Origin: Acidobacteriota bacterium
GTDB taxonomy: Bacteria > Acidobacteriota > Polarisedimenticolia > J045
Assembly (NCBI GenBank): GCA_025456425.1
Contig: JALOKP010000025.1
Location: 1-42,088, forward strand
Reading direction: 5' to 3'
DNA length: 42,088 nucleotides
Shown here: positions 1-7,626 of the stretch, in pieces
How the letters are laid out: each line of letters begins with the position of its first letter
Numbering within the stretch: the first letter of the stretch is position 1
Notes under the pieces: generated by a model
What the model was told of the DNA's origin: nothing
The model's database searches: none
Seen by the model: only the letters and a program-made list of their open reading frames with translations
Translations under genes and position numbers: made by a program

Positions 1-926
<926 letters not shown>

Positions 927-1190
927 TTACTGGATGACGCCGAGGATCTCGTCCTCGCGCAGGATCACGTACTCCTCGCCTTCGATCTTGACCTCGTTGC
1001 CGGAGTACTTGCCGAACAGCACGCGGTCGCCCTTCTTGACCTCGAGCGCGTGGACCTTCCCTTGGTCGTCACGCTTGCCCTCCTGCGGCTTCTCCTTCGC
1101 GGTGTCGGGGATGATGATCCCGGACTTGGTCTTCTCCGTGCCCTCGATCCGCCGGATCAGGACCCGGTCGTGGAGCGGCTTGAGCTTCAT
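927..1190 (-). CDS. groS: Co-chaperonin GroES with an apparent 8-residue internal deletion
   Basis: GroES is the heptameric lid of the GroEL chamber. At 87 residues it is shorter than the usual 94-97. The N-terminal strand ([11 protein letters not shown]), the mobile loop that docks on GroEL ([18 protein letters not shown], residues 21-38) and the C-terminal [20 protein letters not shown]...[10 protein letters not shown] are all standard. After EG38 the family normally has a core strand of the type (K/E)VxAVGxG before the KRDDQGK-like turn. Here G38-K39 runs straight into R40-D-D-Q-G, so about 8 residues (24 nt) are missing without a frameshift. The ATG at 1188-1190 follows an AGGAGG ribosome site 8-9 bases upstream. 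Whether the deletion is real or an assembly slip cannot be told here; the gene identity is not in doubt. Confidence 0.95.
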   Translation of the reverse strand: MKLKPLHDRVLIRRIEGTEKTKSGIIIPDTAKEKPQEGKRDDQGKVHALEVKKGDRVLFGKYSGNEVKIEGEEYVILREDEILGVIQ

Positions 1191-1252
1191 CGTTTCGTCC
1201 CTCCTAAGTATTTGATTTGTAGGGTTTTGCGGTCACAGCCGGGAAGAGCGGA

Positions 1253-1279
1253 TTGGCACTCCTCCCGAACGACTGCTAA
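1253..1279. promoter_or_regulatory. CIRCE operator (HrcA binding site)
   Basis: The plus strand reads TTGGCACTC, nine bases, then GACTGCTAA. The CIRCE consensus is TTAGCACTC-N9-GAGTGCTAA, so each arm differs by one base and the spacer has the canonical length. The site overlaps the -10 element of the groES promoter and lies about 60-90 bases upstream of the groES start, the expected place for HrcA repression that is relieved on heat shock. hrcA itself is not in the window. Confidence 0.9.
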
Positions 1280-1307
1280 CAGTAAGACCGCCCCCCGGGC
1301 CTGTCAA
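1279..1307 (-). promoter_or_regulatory. groES-groEL promoter, sigma-70 type
   Basis: On the minus strand a perfect -35 TTGACA (1302-1307) is followed after exactly 17 bases by TACTGT (1279-1284). Transcription would begin within the CIRCE element, giving a leader of roughly 80 bases before groES. Position, spacing and the overlapping operator make this convincing despite a -10 that matches only 3 of 6 consensus bases. Confidence 0.75.
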
Positions 1308-1328
1308 GAAACGCCCCGAAGCGGGGGC
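1308..1328 (-). terminator. Intrinsic terminator after the sulfatase gene
   Basis: Reading the minus strand, GCCCC, a 6-base loop and GGGGC (1313-1328) are followed by GTTTCTT. The stem is short (5 bp) but GC-only and sits 24 bases past the sulfatase stop. It would end the hsp20-to-sulfatase transcript just before the groES promoter, whose -35 element directly abuts the T-rich tail. Confidence 0.55.
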
Positions 1329-1352
1329 GCCGGACCTGAGGTCCGCGAGCCG

Positions 1353-2732
1353 CTACTTCTTCTCTCCGGGCTCGAGGTAGCCGAGCGAACGCAGCCGCTC
1401 GATCAGCTCGGGGTCGGCGGGGACGGTCTCCTGTCCGTCCGCGGCGCGGGCCGGAGCGGTATCCAGCGCGGACTGCAGCGTCGCCGAGAGCCGCGCGCGC
1501 AGTGCGGCCTCGGACTCGGCCAGGTCGCGCTGTTCCTGCGGATCGGAGGCCAGGTCGTACAGCTCGATCGCCGGCTGCGGCGCGTAGCGCCGGATCAGCT
1601 TGTGCCGCCCGGACCGCACCGCGGCCTCGACCGTCTCGGTGCGGCTCAGCTCGAGCAGGACCGGGGCCTCGGCCGCGCCGCCCGCGAGCAGCCCCGGCCG
1701 CTCGAGGCCCGGCGGCCGCGGCAGCCCGGCCGCGTCGAGCAGCGTCGGGTACAGGTCGGCGTTGGCGACGGGGCGCGTCACGCGCCGGCCGCTCGCCTTG
1801 CCCGGCAGCCGGATCAGCAGCGGTACCCGCGTCTCCTCGTCGTACAGACCGTTGCCGTGCCCGATCCAGCCGCGGTTCATGATCGTCTCGCCGTGATCCG
1901 AGGTGATCGCGACGAGCGCGCCGCGGCTCGCGGGCAGAGCCTCGAACAGCCGCCGCAGCGCGGCGTCGACGTAGGCGATCTCGCTGTCGTAGAGCCCGTA
2001 GAGCGCGGCCTTCATCGCGGCCGGGTCGCCGGCGGTCTTGGCCTCGGCCAGCAGCGCCTCCTGCTCGACCCCGGCGCAGCGCTCGACCCAGCCGAAGTCG
2101 ACGTCGTAGGAGTCGATCCAGGGGGCGTGCGGGACGTACGGGGTGTGCGGGTCGAAGTAGTGGACCCACAGGAACATCGGCCGGCCGGTCGGCCGCTCCG
2201 CGACCAGCTTGCGGACGACCGCGTTGACCTCGTTGGCCCCCTTCCAGAGCGGCGCGCGGAAGGCGTCGAACCCCTGCGCGAAGCCGGTGCGCTTCACGAC
2301 GTGCGCGTTGCTCGAGACGCCGATCGTGTGGTAGCCCGCGGCCCGGAAGCTCTCGGCGATCGTCGTGAAGGACTCGTCGAGGACCTGCTGGTTGACCGCC
2401 TTACCGTCGCGGACCGCGCCTTTCACCACGCCGTGCGTGCGCGGCGCCAGTCCCGTGAAGATCGAGGCCATCGAGGGCGGCGTCCACGACGACGCGGAGT
2501 AGGCCGCGTCGAAGACGACGGAGGTCCGCGCCAGCTCGTCCAGGAACGGCGTCGTCGGACGGGCCGCCCCGTGGAGCGAGCAGCGGTCGGCGCGCAGAGT
2601 GTCGATCGTGACCAGGATCACGTCGGGGCGGGCCGGGGCCGGCGCCGCGGGCGGGGTCGCCGCCGCCGGCCCGCGGCTGCCGGCCACCGCAAGCGCCAGC
2701 AGCAGGAGCGCCGCGAGCCGGGCGCTAGGCAT
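1353..2732 (-). CDS. Exported sulfatase-family (alkaline phosphatase superfamily) hydrolase
   Basis: The 459-residue product begins with a hydrophobic signal-type segment (residues 4-18, possible cleavage near the AAAT at 23-26), so it is probably periplasmic. The sulfatase fold is clear: metal-binding VTIDTLRADR (41-50), the nucleophile region SSWTPPSMASIFTG (81-94) and the second metal motif TSDHGETI followed by GHGN. Sulfatases carry Cys or Ser, matured to formylglycine, in C/S-x-P-x-R; the aligned residue here is Thr84 (T-P-P-S-M) and the Arg is absent. Thr is the nucleophile in related phosphatases and phosphodiesterases, so the reaction could be phosphoester or phosphonate hydrolysis, or sulfate release by another route. 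The start ATG overlaps the upstream dgcN-like stop by 8 bases, implying translational coupling. Substrate unknown. Confidence 0.85.
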   Translation of the reverse strand: MPSARLAALLLLALAVAGSRGPAAATPPAAPAPARPDVILVTIDTLRADRCSLHGAARPTTPFLDELARTSVVFDAAYSASSWTPPSMASIFTGLAPRTHGVVKGAVRDGKAVNQQVLDESFTTIAESFRAAGYHTIGVSSNAHVVKRTGFAQGFDAFRAPLWKGANEVNAVVRKLVAERPTGRPMFLWVHYFDPHTPYVPHAPWIDSYDVDFGWVERCAGVEQEALLAEAKTAGDPAAMKAALYGLYDSEIAYVDAALRRLFEALPASRGALVAITSDHGETIMNRGWIGHGNGLYDEETRVPLLIRLPGKASGRRVTRPVANADLYPTLLDAAGLPRPPGLERPGLLAGGAAEAPVLLELSRTETVEAAVRSGRHKLIRRYAPQPAIELYDLASDPQEQRDLAESEAALRARLSATLQSALDTAPARAADGQETVPADPELIERLRSLGYLEPGEKK

Positions 2733-3783
2733 GGGCGAGCGCGTCCAGCAGGCGGCCGGCGCCGTGCCGCACCGGGTCGCAGCAGGGGAGTCCCGTCTCG
2801 TTCTCGATCGTTCGCACCGCCTGCGCCGCCTCCCGGTCGTCCTCGAGGTGGAAGGTGTTGAGCGCGACCGCCGCCGTCCGCGCTCCCGGGAATGTACCGC
2901 AGGTTGACGCGAGGTCCTCGTATGACCGCGCCAGCGCGCGGAGCGGCGGGATCGGGACCCCGGGAATCCGGGCCAGCGCCGCCTGTCCGGCCCGCGCGCA
3001 GAGCACCAGGTGCGTCGGCATCGCCCCGCGCAGCAGCGGCAGCGTGGCCGCGCTCGCCGGGTGGACCAGCGAGCCCTGCCCCTCGACCAGCACCAGCTCG
3101 GCCCCGGCGTGGGCCAGCACCTCGCGCTCGATTGCGCCGCAGGCGTAGTCGAGCCGGACCGCGTCGAGCGCGACGCCGCGGCCGGCGATCGCGATCCCGA
3201 TCTGGCCGGTGGCGACGAAGGCGGCGTCGACCCCGCGCTCGCGCGCCACGCGCAGCACCTCGAGCGCCGCCGACATCTTGCCGACCGCCATGTCGGTCCC
3301 GACGAAGACGACGCGGCGGTTCGGCAGGCGCGCCGCCGCGCCGGTGGCGACCGTGAGGCCGTCCGGCTCGACGCGCAGGTCGTGGATCTCCTGCCCGGGG
3401 CGCAGCCGCGGGTAGCGCGGTGCCAGCCGGTCGTGCAGCCCGTTGACGACCGACAACCCGCGGGCGACCGCCTCGTCGATCACCGGCCACCAGTCTTCGG
3501 GCACGCGGCCGCCCGGTGGCGCGATCCCCAGGACGAGGACCTCCGCCCCCAGCGCCTCCGCCTCGGCCAGCGTGGCGACGATCGGCGCCGAGCGCGGGAT
3601 CCGGGTGACCTCCCGCGCGTCGCGGCCCGCCTCCCGCGAGTCGATCACGCAGGCGATCGGGTCGGTCGCGTAGCGCAGCACGCCGAACCCCATCTTGCCC
3701 GACGGCTGCCGCGTGCTCCCCTCCATGTAGAGGGCCAGCGGCCGTGCGCGGCGCGGGGCGGTCTCAGTCACGGAGCGCCCCAC
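2725..3783 (-). CDS. dgcN: DUF1611 family protein, DgcN-like (predicted D-glutamate N-acetyltransferase)
   Basis: The 352-residue protein has the two-part DUF1611 layout: an N-terminal Rossmann-like half with EVLVLGIAPPGG (81-92) and SVVNGLHD, and a C-terminal P-loop NTPase-like half with GTDMAVGKMSAAL (162-174), ATGQIGIAIAGRGVALD and LVEGQGSLVHPAS. DUF1611 proteins include DgcN, reported to acetylate D-glutamate so that DgcA can racemise it to N-acetyl-L-glutamate. The adjoining upstream gene is an enolase-superfamily epimerase, the expected partner, which supports this call; a bare DUF1611 assignment is the safe fallback. Its start lies inside the 3' end of the dgcA-like gene (20-base overlap), so the two are co-translated. 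Confidence 0.78.
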   Translation of the reverse strand: MGRSVTETAPRRARPLALYMEGSTRQPSGKMGFGVLRYATDPIACVIDSREAGRDAREVTRIPRSAPIVATLAEAEALGAEVLVLGIAPPGGRVPEDWWPVIDEAVARGLSVVNGLHDRLAPRYPRLRPGQEIHDLRVEPDGLTVATGAAARLPNRRVVFVGTDMAVGKMSAALEVLRVARERGVDAAFVATGQIGIAIAGRGVALDAVRLDYACGAIEREVLAHAGAELVLVEGQGSLVHPASAATLPLLRGAMPTHLVLCARAGQAALARIPGVPIPPLRALARSYEDLASTCGTFPGARTAAVALNTFHLEDDREAAQAVRTIENETGLPCCDPVRHGAGRLLDALAHA

Positions 3784-4801
3784 CGTGGCCCGGCCGCTCG
3801 AGCGGCGCGACCACGCCGTCGACGACCGGCGCCCCGTCCGCCGGGTCGGGCGCGAGGTTCAGGTGCGAGTCGAGGTCGAGGTGGTCGAACAGCGCGCCCA
3901 GCGAGGCGCCGGCCGCGATCGCCACCGACGACTCGCTCATGCAGCCGATCATCGTCGCCAGCCCGTGCGCGCGCGCCGCCGCGACGATCCGCAGCGCCTC
4001 CGTGATCCCGCCGCACTTCATCAGCTTGAGGTTGATGCCGTCGACGCGGTCCGCCAGCCGTGGAACGTCCGTCGCCCAGCGGCAGCTCTCGTCGGCGAAG
4101 ACCGGCAGCGTGCGGCCCGCGAGCAGGCGCGGCAGTCCGTCCTCGCTCCCCTCGGCCAGCGGCTGCTCGACGTAGTCGACGCCGCGCGCGGCCAGCCAAC
4201 GGTCCATCGCCAGCGCCTCGTCCAGCGTCCAGCCGCCGTTGGCGTCGACCCGCAGCCGCACCCCGAACGGCGCGGCGGCCTCGGCCGCGGCGGCGAAGTG
4301 CGCGCGGTCGTGCTCCCGTCCCTCGGGCGAGCCGAGCTTGATCTTGAGCGCGCGCGCCCCGGTGCGGCGCAGGATCTCCGGCACGCGCTCGCGCGTCACT
4401 TCGGGCGGGTTGAGGCCGATCGTCACCGAGGTCGGAACGGACGGCCGCGGCAGCCCGAGCAGCGCGTGCAGCGGGAGCCCGGCGCGCTTGGCCAGGAGGT
4501 CCCAGAGCGCGGCGTCGAGCGCCGCCATGGCCGGCGGGTCGATCCCCAGCGCCCGCATCGCGGCCCACGCCGCGTGCGGGCCGGCGGAGAGCTCGAACCC
4601 GGCCGCGAAGGCCTCGAGCTGCGCCCGCCCGCGCGCGGCGGTCCAGTCCGAGGCGATCGCCGGCGCCAGTTCGCCCACCCCCTCGAACGCGCCGTCGGAG
4701 GCGAAGACGAACAGGTTCTCCGAGCCCGCCTGCGTCCCGCGGCTGATCGCCAGCGGGTAGCGCTTGACCAGCGCGAGGGTGCGAAACGCGAGCCGGATCA
4801 A
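3764..4801 (-). CDS. dgcA: Enolase-superfamily epimerase, DgcA-like (N-acetyl-D-glutamate racemase or dipeptide epimerase)
   Basis: The 345-residue protein carries the mandelate racemase/dipeptide-epimerase signature: the KxK base motif (K153-I-K155), metal ligands D186 (VDANGGW), E212 (VEQPL) and D237 (FADES), and the opposing lysine in NLKLMKCGG (K259/K262). A C-terminal DLD (309-311) resembles the DxD that in Ala-Glu epimerases grips the free amino end of a dipeptide, so a dipeptide epimerase is the main alternative. The neighbouring DUF1611 gene favours the DgcN-DgcA pathway, which feeds D-glutamate into N-acetyl-L-glutamate. The start is TTG at 4799-4801, chosen because a GGAGGGGG ribosome site sits just upstream; the gap to the grpE stop is 18 bases. 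Confidence 0.8.
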   Translation of the reverse strand: MIRLAFRTLALVKRYPLAISRGTQAGSENLFVFASDGAFEGVGELAPAIASDWTAARGRAQLEAFAAGFELSAGPHAAWAAMRALGIDPPAMAALDAALWDLLAKRAGLPLHALLGLPRPSVPTSVTIGLNPPEVTRERVPEILRRTGARALKIKLGSPEGREHDRAHFAAAAEAAAPFGVRLRVDANGGWTLDEALAMDRWLAARGVDYVEQPLAEGSEDGLPRLLAGRTLPVFADESCRWATDVPRLADRVDGINLKLMKCGGITEALRIVAAARAHGLATMIGCMSESSVAIAAGASLGALFDHLDLDSHLNLAPDPADGAPVVDGVVAPLERPGHGGALRD

Positions 4802-4819
4802 CGCCCCCTCCGCGCTCGC

Positions 4820-5395
4820 TTACGCGAGCTTCGCGACCCGCACCTGCGCCGCGCGGATGACCTGGCCGCCCAGCGCGTAGGCCGGCCGGTACTCCTCCAC
4901 CACCAGGTTGTTCCGGGCCGGGTCGGCGGTCGGCTCGATCGCGACCGCCTCGGCGGTCGCGGCGTCGAAGGGCCGGCCGACCGTCGGGACCCGCTCCAGC
5001 CCCTCGGCCGACAGCGCGTCGTGCATCTGGCGCAGCGAGAGCGCGAGCCCGGCCTTCAAGGGCCCGTCATCGGCGTGCTCCATCGCCAGGTCGAGGTGGT
5101 CCAGCGCCGCGAGCACGCCCCCGAAGGAGCGGGCGAGCGCCTCGCGCACGCGCAGCGTCTGGTCGCGCTCGAGCCGGGCGCGGGCGCTCTCGAGGTCCTG
5201 CTGCGCGGCGCGGAAGGACTCGGCGACCTCGCGCAGCTTGGCCTCCGCCGCCAGCGCGCGCGCCTCGAGCGCCCGGTACTCCCCGAGCGGGACAGCCAGT
5301 TCGACGGGGGCCGCGGCGGGCGCCTCGTCCGCGCCGGCCTCGTCGTGACCGTGATCCTCGCCGCGCCCGTCCTGTCCGCGATGCCGGTCCTTCAT
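4820..5395 (-). CDS. grpE: GrpE nucleotide exchange factor
   Basis: GrpE releases ADP from DnaK. The 191-residue product has an acidic, low-complexity head (residues 1-30), a long coiled-coil (about 35-95, EYRALEARALAAEAKLREVAES and following), the four-helix dimer region with GVLAALDHLDLAM, and the C-terminal beta-domain ending with NNLVVEEYRPAYALGGQVIRAAQVRVA, very close to the family signature VxEVxxxGYxxxxRxLRPAxVxV. It begins 8 bases after the htrA stop, so it belongs to the same transcript. dnaK and dnaJ are not in the window. The Asp/His-rich N-terminus is likely disordered. Confidence 0.93.
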   Translation of the reverse strand: MKDRHRGQDGRGEDHGHDEAGADEAPAAAPVELAVPLGEYRALEARALAAEAKLREVAESFRAAQQDLESARARLERDQTLRVREALARSFGGVLAALDHLDLAMEHADDGPLKAGLALSLRQMHDALSAEGLERVPTVGRPFDAATAEAVAIEPTADPARNNLVVEEYRPAYALGGQVIRAAQVRVAKLA

Positions 5396-5403
5396 GCGTC
5401 GAT

Positions 5404-6786
5404 CTACCTCCGGGTCGGAAGCGTCAGCCGGTAGCGCCCCGAGCGCGTGGCGATCACCAGGTTGACCGCGCGCCGGTAAAGGGACGCCGGCATTTCATCA
5501 TAGAAGTCGCCCGACTTCTCGATCGGGCGGCCGTTGACCTGCAGCACCGCCATCCCCCTGGCCAGCCCGCGCTGGCCGGCCTCGGAGTCGGCGCGCACCT
5601 GGTCGACGAGAACCGTCCCGTTCTTGCCTTCGGCGACGGTGAACCCCAGGATCAACTGCGAGACCCGCGCGCCGAGCTCGCGGGTGAAGGCGGTCGGGCG
5701 GAAGCTGCGGGTCAGCGTCTGCTCGTCGCGCCGAAGCTTCACGGTCGCGCTGCCGCCGATCCCGACCCGCGCCAGCGCGGTGTCGAACTCGGGCACCGAG
5801 CCGGTCTTCTGCCCGTTGACCTCCAGGATCACGTCGGCGGCCTGGATCCCCGCCGCGGCGGCCGGGCTGTCGCCGAAGACCCGCCAGACGATGACCCCGG
5901 CCTGCGGCTCCGCCAGCTCGGCCTCGTCGGCCGCGCCGAGCACCATCCCGGTCCAGAGCGGCCGCACCCGTCCGAACGACCTCAACTCCTCGTAGACCTT
6001 GCGGCCGCGCGAGATCGGGATCGCGAAGCCGAGGTTCTGGCCCGAGGCGACGATCTGCGCGTTGATCCCGATCAGCTCGCCGAGGATGTTGACCAGCGCT
6101 CCGCCCGAATTGCCGGGGTTGATCGCGGCATCGGTCTGGATGAAGTCGGCGTAGCGGACCGCGCGCCGATCGGGGCCCGGGAGCGAGCGGCCGACCGCGG
6201 AGAGGACGCCGACCGTCACCGTGTTCTCGAGTCCGAACGGGTTGCCGATCGCGATCGCGGTCTCGCCGATCATCAGGTCGTCGGAGTCGCCCATCCGCGC
6301 GAACGGGAAGGGGCCCTTGTCCTTGAGCTTGAGCACCGCCAGGTCGGAGTCGCGGTCCGAGCCGACGAGGTCGGCCTCGACCTGCCGCCCGTCGCGCAGC
6401 GTGACCGCGATCTTCGAGGCCTGCGAGATGACGTGGTCGTTGGTCAGGACGTAGCCGTCGGCGGTGACGATGACGCCCGAACCGAGCGAGTTCTCGATCC
6501 GCTCGCGCGGCGGGCGGCGCTGGCCGCCGCCGAAGAACCACTCGAAGGGGTCGATCGAGCCGCCGAAGGGGTTCTCGACGCGGGTTTCGGTCGAGATGTT
6601 GACCACCGCCGGGGCGACCTTCTCGACCGCCTCGACGATCTCGTTGCGGCGCAGTTCGCGCGGCGTGGCGGCGGCGGCCGGGGAGGGCGCGGCCGCGCCG
6701 GCCAGGCCGGCCGCCAGGGCGACCGCCGCGAGCGGTCGAAGGAGCAACGGGCAGAGGGCGTGGCGGAATGGCGGGACGGGGCTCAC
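5404..6786 (-). CDS. HtrA/DegP-type periplasmic serine protease
   Basis: A 460-residue protease that would degrade or hold misfolded envelope proteins. A cleavable signal segment (about residues 11-40, ending in PSPAAAA) is followed by a trypsin-like domain with the full triad: H118 in VLTNDHVI, D148 in RDSDLAVLKL and S227 in NPGNSGGALVN. One clear PDZ domain follows (about 265-345), then a second, shorter PDZ-like domain (370-450) with the ligand-loop-like GLARGMAVLQVNG. The reading frame is open far upstream, across hsp20, but I place the start at GTG 6784-6786: it has a GAGG 8 bases upstream and directly precedes the signal peptide. An in-frame GTG at 6795 is the alternative. It lies between hsp20 and grpE in a stress operon. 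Confidence 0.92.
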   Translation of the reverse strand: MSPVPPFRHALCPLLLRPLAAVALAAGLAGAAAPSPAAAATPRELRRNEIVEAVEKVAPAVVNISTETRVENPFGGSIDPFEWFFGGGQRRPPRERIENSLGSGVIVTADGYVLTNDHVISQASKIAVTLRDGRQVEADLVGSDRDSDLAVLKLKDKGPFPFARMGDSDDLMIGETAIAIGNPFGLENTVTVGVLSAVGRSLPGPDRRAVRYADFIQTDAAINPGNSGGALVNILGELIGINAQIVASGQNLGFAIPISRGRKVYEELRSFGRVRPLWTGMVLGAADEAELAEPQAGVIVWRVFGDSPAAAAGIQAADVILEVNGQKTGSVPEFDTALARVGIGGSATVKLRRDEQTLTRSFRPTAFTRELGARVSQLILGFTVAEGKNGTVLVDQVRADSEAGQRGLARGMAVLQVNGRPIEKSGDFYDEMPASLYRRAVNLVIATRSGRYRLTLPTRR

Positions 6787-6851
6787 CGGGCACACCTCGT
6801 CCGCGCCCGGGTGCGGGCCCGCGGGGGCGCGGGCGGGGGGGCGCGGGCCGA

Positions 6852-7286
6852 TCAGTCTGCCTGAACCGGGACTCTCCGGCTTCCCGCCTCGTCGCGGCGG
6901 CCGACCACGACCTCGAGCACTCCCAGCTGGTAGGCCGCGCGGGCGCGATCCGGGTCGGCCGATTCGGGCAGGGCGTAGCGGCGGACGAACGGCCCGAACG
7001 GCCGCTCCAGCCGCCGCGCGCCGGCGGGGTCGAGGTCGGCCGGCGGGCGGCGGACCCCCTTGATCGTCAGTTCGCCCGGGTCGATCCGGACCTCGAGGTC
7101 GGTCGGGGCGACCCCCGGGACGTCGGCCTTCAGGACGAGCCGGTCCGGGTACTCGTAGAGGTCGACCTTCGGGGTCCATTCGCCCGACCCGGCCGAAGCC
7201 TCGTCCCCGCCCCCCTCGTCGCCGCGGGCCAGCGCCTCGTCGAGGACGCGATTGATCTTCGTCTTGAGCTCGACCAGTGCCTGCAT
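6852..7286 (-). CDS. Hsp20/alpha-crystallin small heat-shock protein
   Basis: An ATP-independent holdase of 144 residues. The alpha-crystallin domain runs from about residue 37 (TPKVDLYEYPDRLVLKADVPG) to the AYQLGVLEVVV segment, which corresponds to the A-x-x-x-G-V-L family signature. RPFGPFVRRYALPE matches the usual GxFxRxxxLP strand. The N-terminal arm is short and acidic/glycine-rich, and the C-terminal tail is short, ending in RRVPVQAD; VPV may serve as the I-x-I-type oligomerisation motif. It is the first gene of the hsp20-htrA-grpE series, 65 bases before htrA. A weak promoter candidate lies just upstream; no second CIRCE was seen there. Confidence 0.92.
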   Translation of the reverse strand: MQALVELKTKINRVLDEALARGDEGGGDEASAGSGEWTPKVDLYEYPDRLVLKADVPGVAPTDLEVRIDPGELTIKGVRRPPADLDPAGARRLERPFGPFVRRYALPESADPDRARAAYQLGVLEVVVGRRDEAGSRRVPVQAD

Positions 7287-7336
7287 CGCTTCACCACTCC
7301 GGCTGCGGCCCGGAACCGGCCGCGGGGTCCGCCCTC

Positions 7337-7365
7337 AATGTACGCCCACCGGCGGGCCGTCAGAA
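7337..7365 (-). promoter_or_regulatory. Possible hsp20 operon promoter
   Basis: On the minus strand TTCTGA (7360-7365) and TACATT (7337-7342) are 17 bases apart and lie about 50 bases before the hsp20 start. The -10 matches 4 of 6 consensus bases, the -35 only 3 of 6. The -35 overlaps the stop of the upstream ferredoxin gene, so read-through from that gene is an equal alternative. Confidence 0.3.
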
Positions 7366-7548
7366 GTCGACCGTGACGGCTCCCGCGGGGCAGTTCTCGA
7401 CGCACTTCATGCAGACCGTGCATTCCGACGGCTGGGCCACGTGGACCCGACCGTCGACGATCTCGAACACCGTCGTCGGGCAGACCGCCTCGCAGGCCTG
7501 CGTGTTGTCGCAGAGGTCGAAGTCGATCTCGACGGCGGCTCCGGCCAT
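7360..7548 (-). CDS. Small bacterial-type ferredoxin, probably [3Fe-4S]/[4Fe-4S]
   Basis: A 62-residue electron carrier with two cluster motifs. The second, CTVCMKCVENCP, is a complete C-x2-C-x2-C-x3-C-P. The first reads CDNTQACEAVCP: relative to the usual spacing the second cysteine is replaced by Thr, leaving C-x5-C-x3-C-P. In this fold that position ligates cluster I, so a [3Fe-4S] centre or a cluster with a non-cysteine ligand is likely. A longer in-frame start exists at TTG 7575, but ATG 7546-7548 (MAGAAVEIDFDLC) has a GGGAGG 8 bases upstream and is clearly better. Redox partner unknown. It is transcribed towards hsp20 and diverges from the dNTPase-like gene. Confidence 0.85.
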   Translation of the reverse strand: MAGAAVEIDFDLCDNTQACEAVCPTTVFEIVDGRVHVAQPSECTVCMKCVENCPAGAVTVDF

Positions 7549-7574
7549 GGCGGGGGCCTCCCGGTCCCGGGTCA

Positions 7575-7603
7575 ACCATCGGCTCCGGCCCCTGCCGGGT
7601 CAA
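7575..7603 (-). promoter_or_regulatory. Possible ferredoxin promoter
   Basis: On the minus strand TTGACC (7598-7603) is followed after 17 bases by GATGGT (7575-7580). The -35 matches 5 of 6 consensus bases; the -10 is weak. It would start transcription about 20 bases before the ferredoxin ATG. Confidence 0.35.
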
Positions 7604-7614
7604 GGCGAACGGCC

Positions 7615-7620
7615 TAGAAT
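7615..7620 (+). promoter_or_regulatory. -10 element TAGAAT; suggests a leaderless mRNA
   Basis: TAGAAT, an AT-rich island in very GC-rich DNA, ends 6 bases before the GTG at 7627. A transcript starting at the usual distance from a -10 would begin at or within a base or two of that GTG, and no Shine-Dalgarno sequence precedes it. No good -35 is seen (CTGCCG at 7592-7597 is the best). Confidence 0.45.
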
Positions 7621-7626
7621 CGGCCC

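Noticed and set aside
6787..7179. N-terminal extension of the HtrA frame
   Set aside because: It runs through hsp20 in another frame and would bury the signal peptide inside the protein; GTG 6786 has a ribosome site.
7549..7575. TTG start for the ferredoxin
   Set aside because: The ATG at 7548 has a GGGAGG 8 bases upstream, which the TTG lacks.
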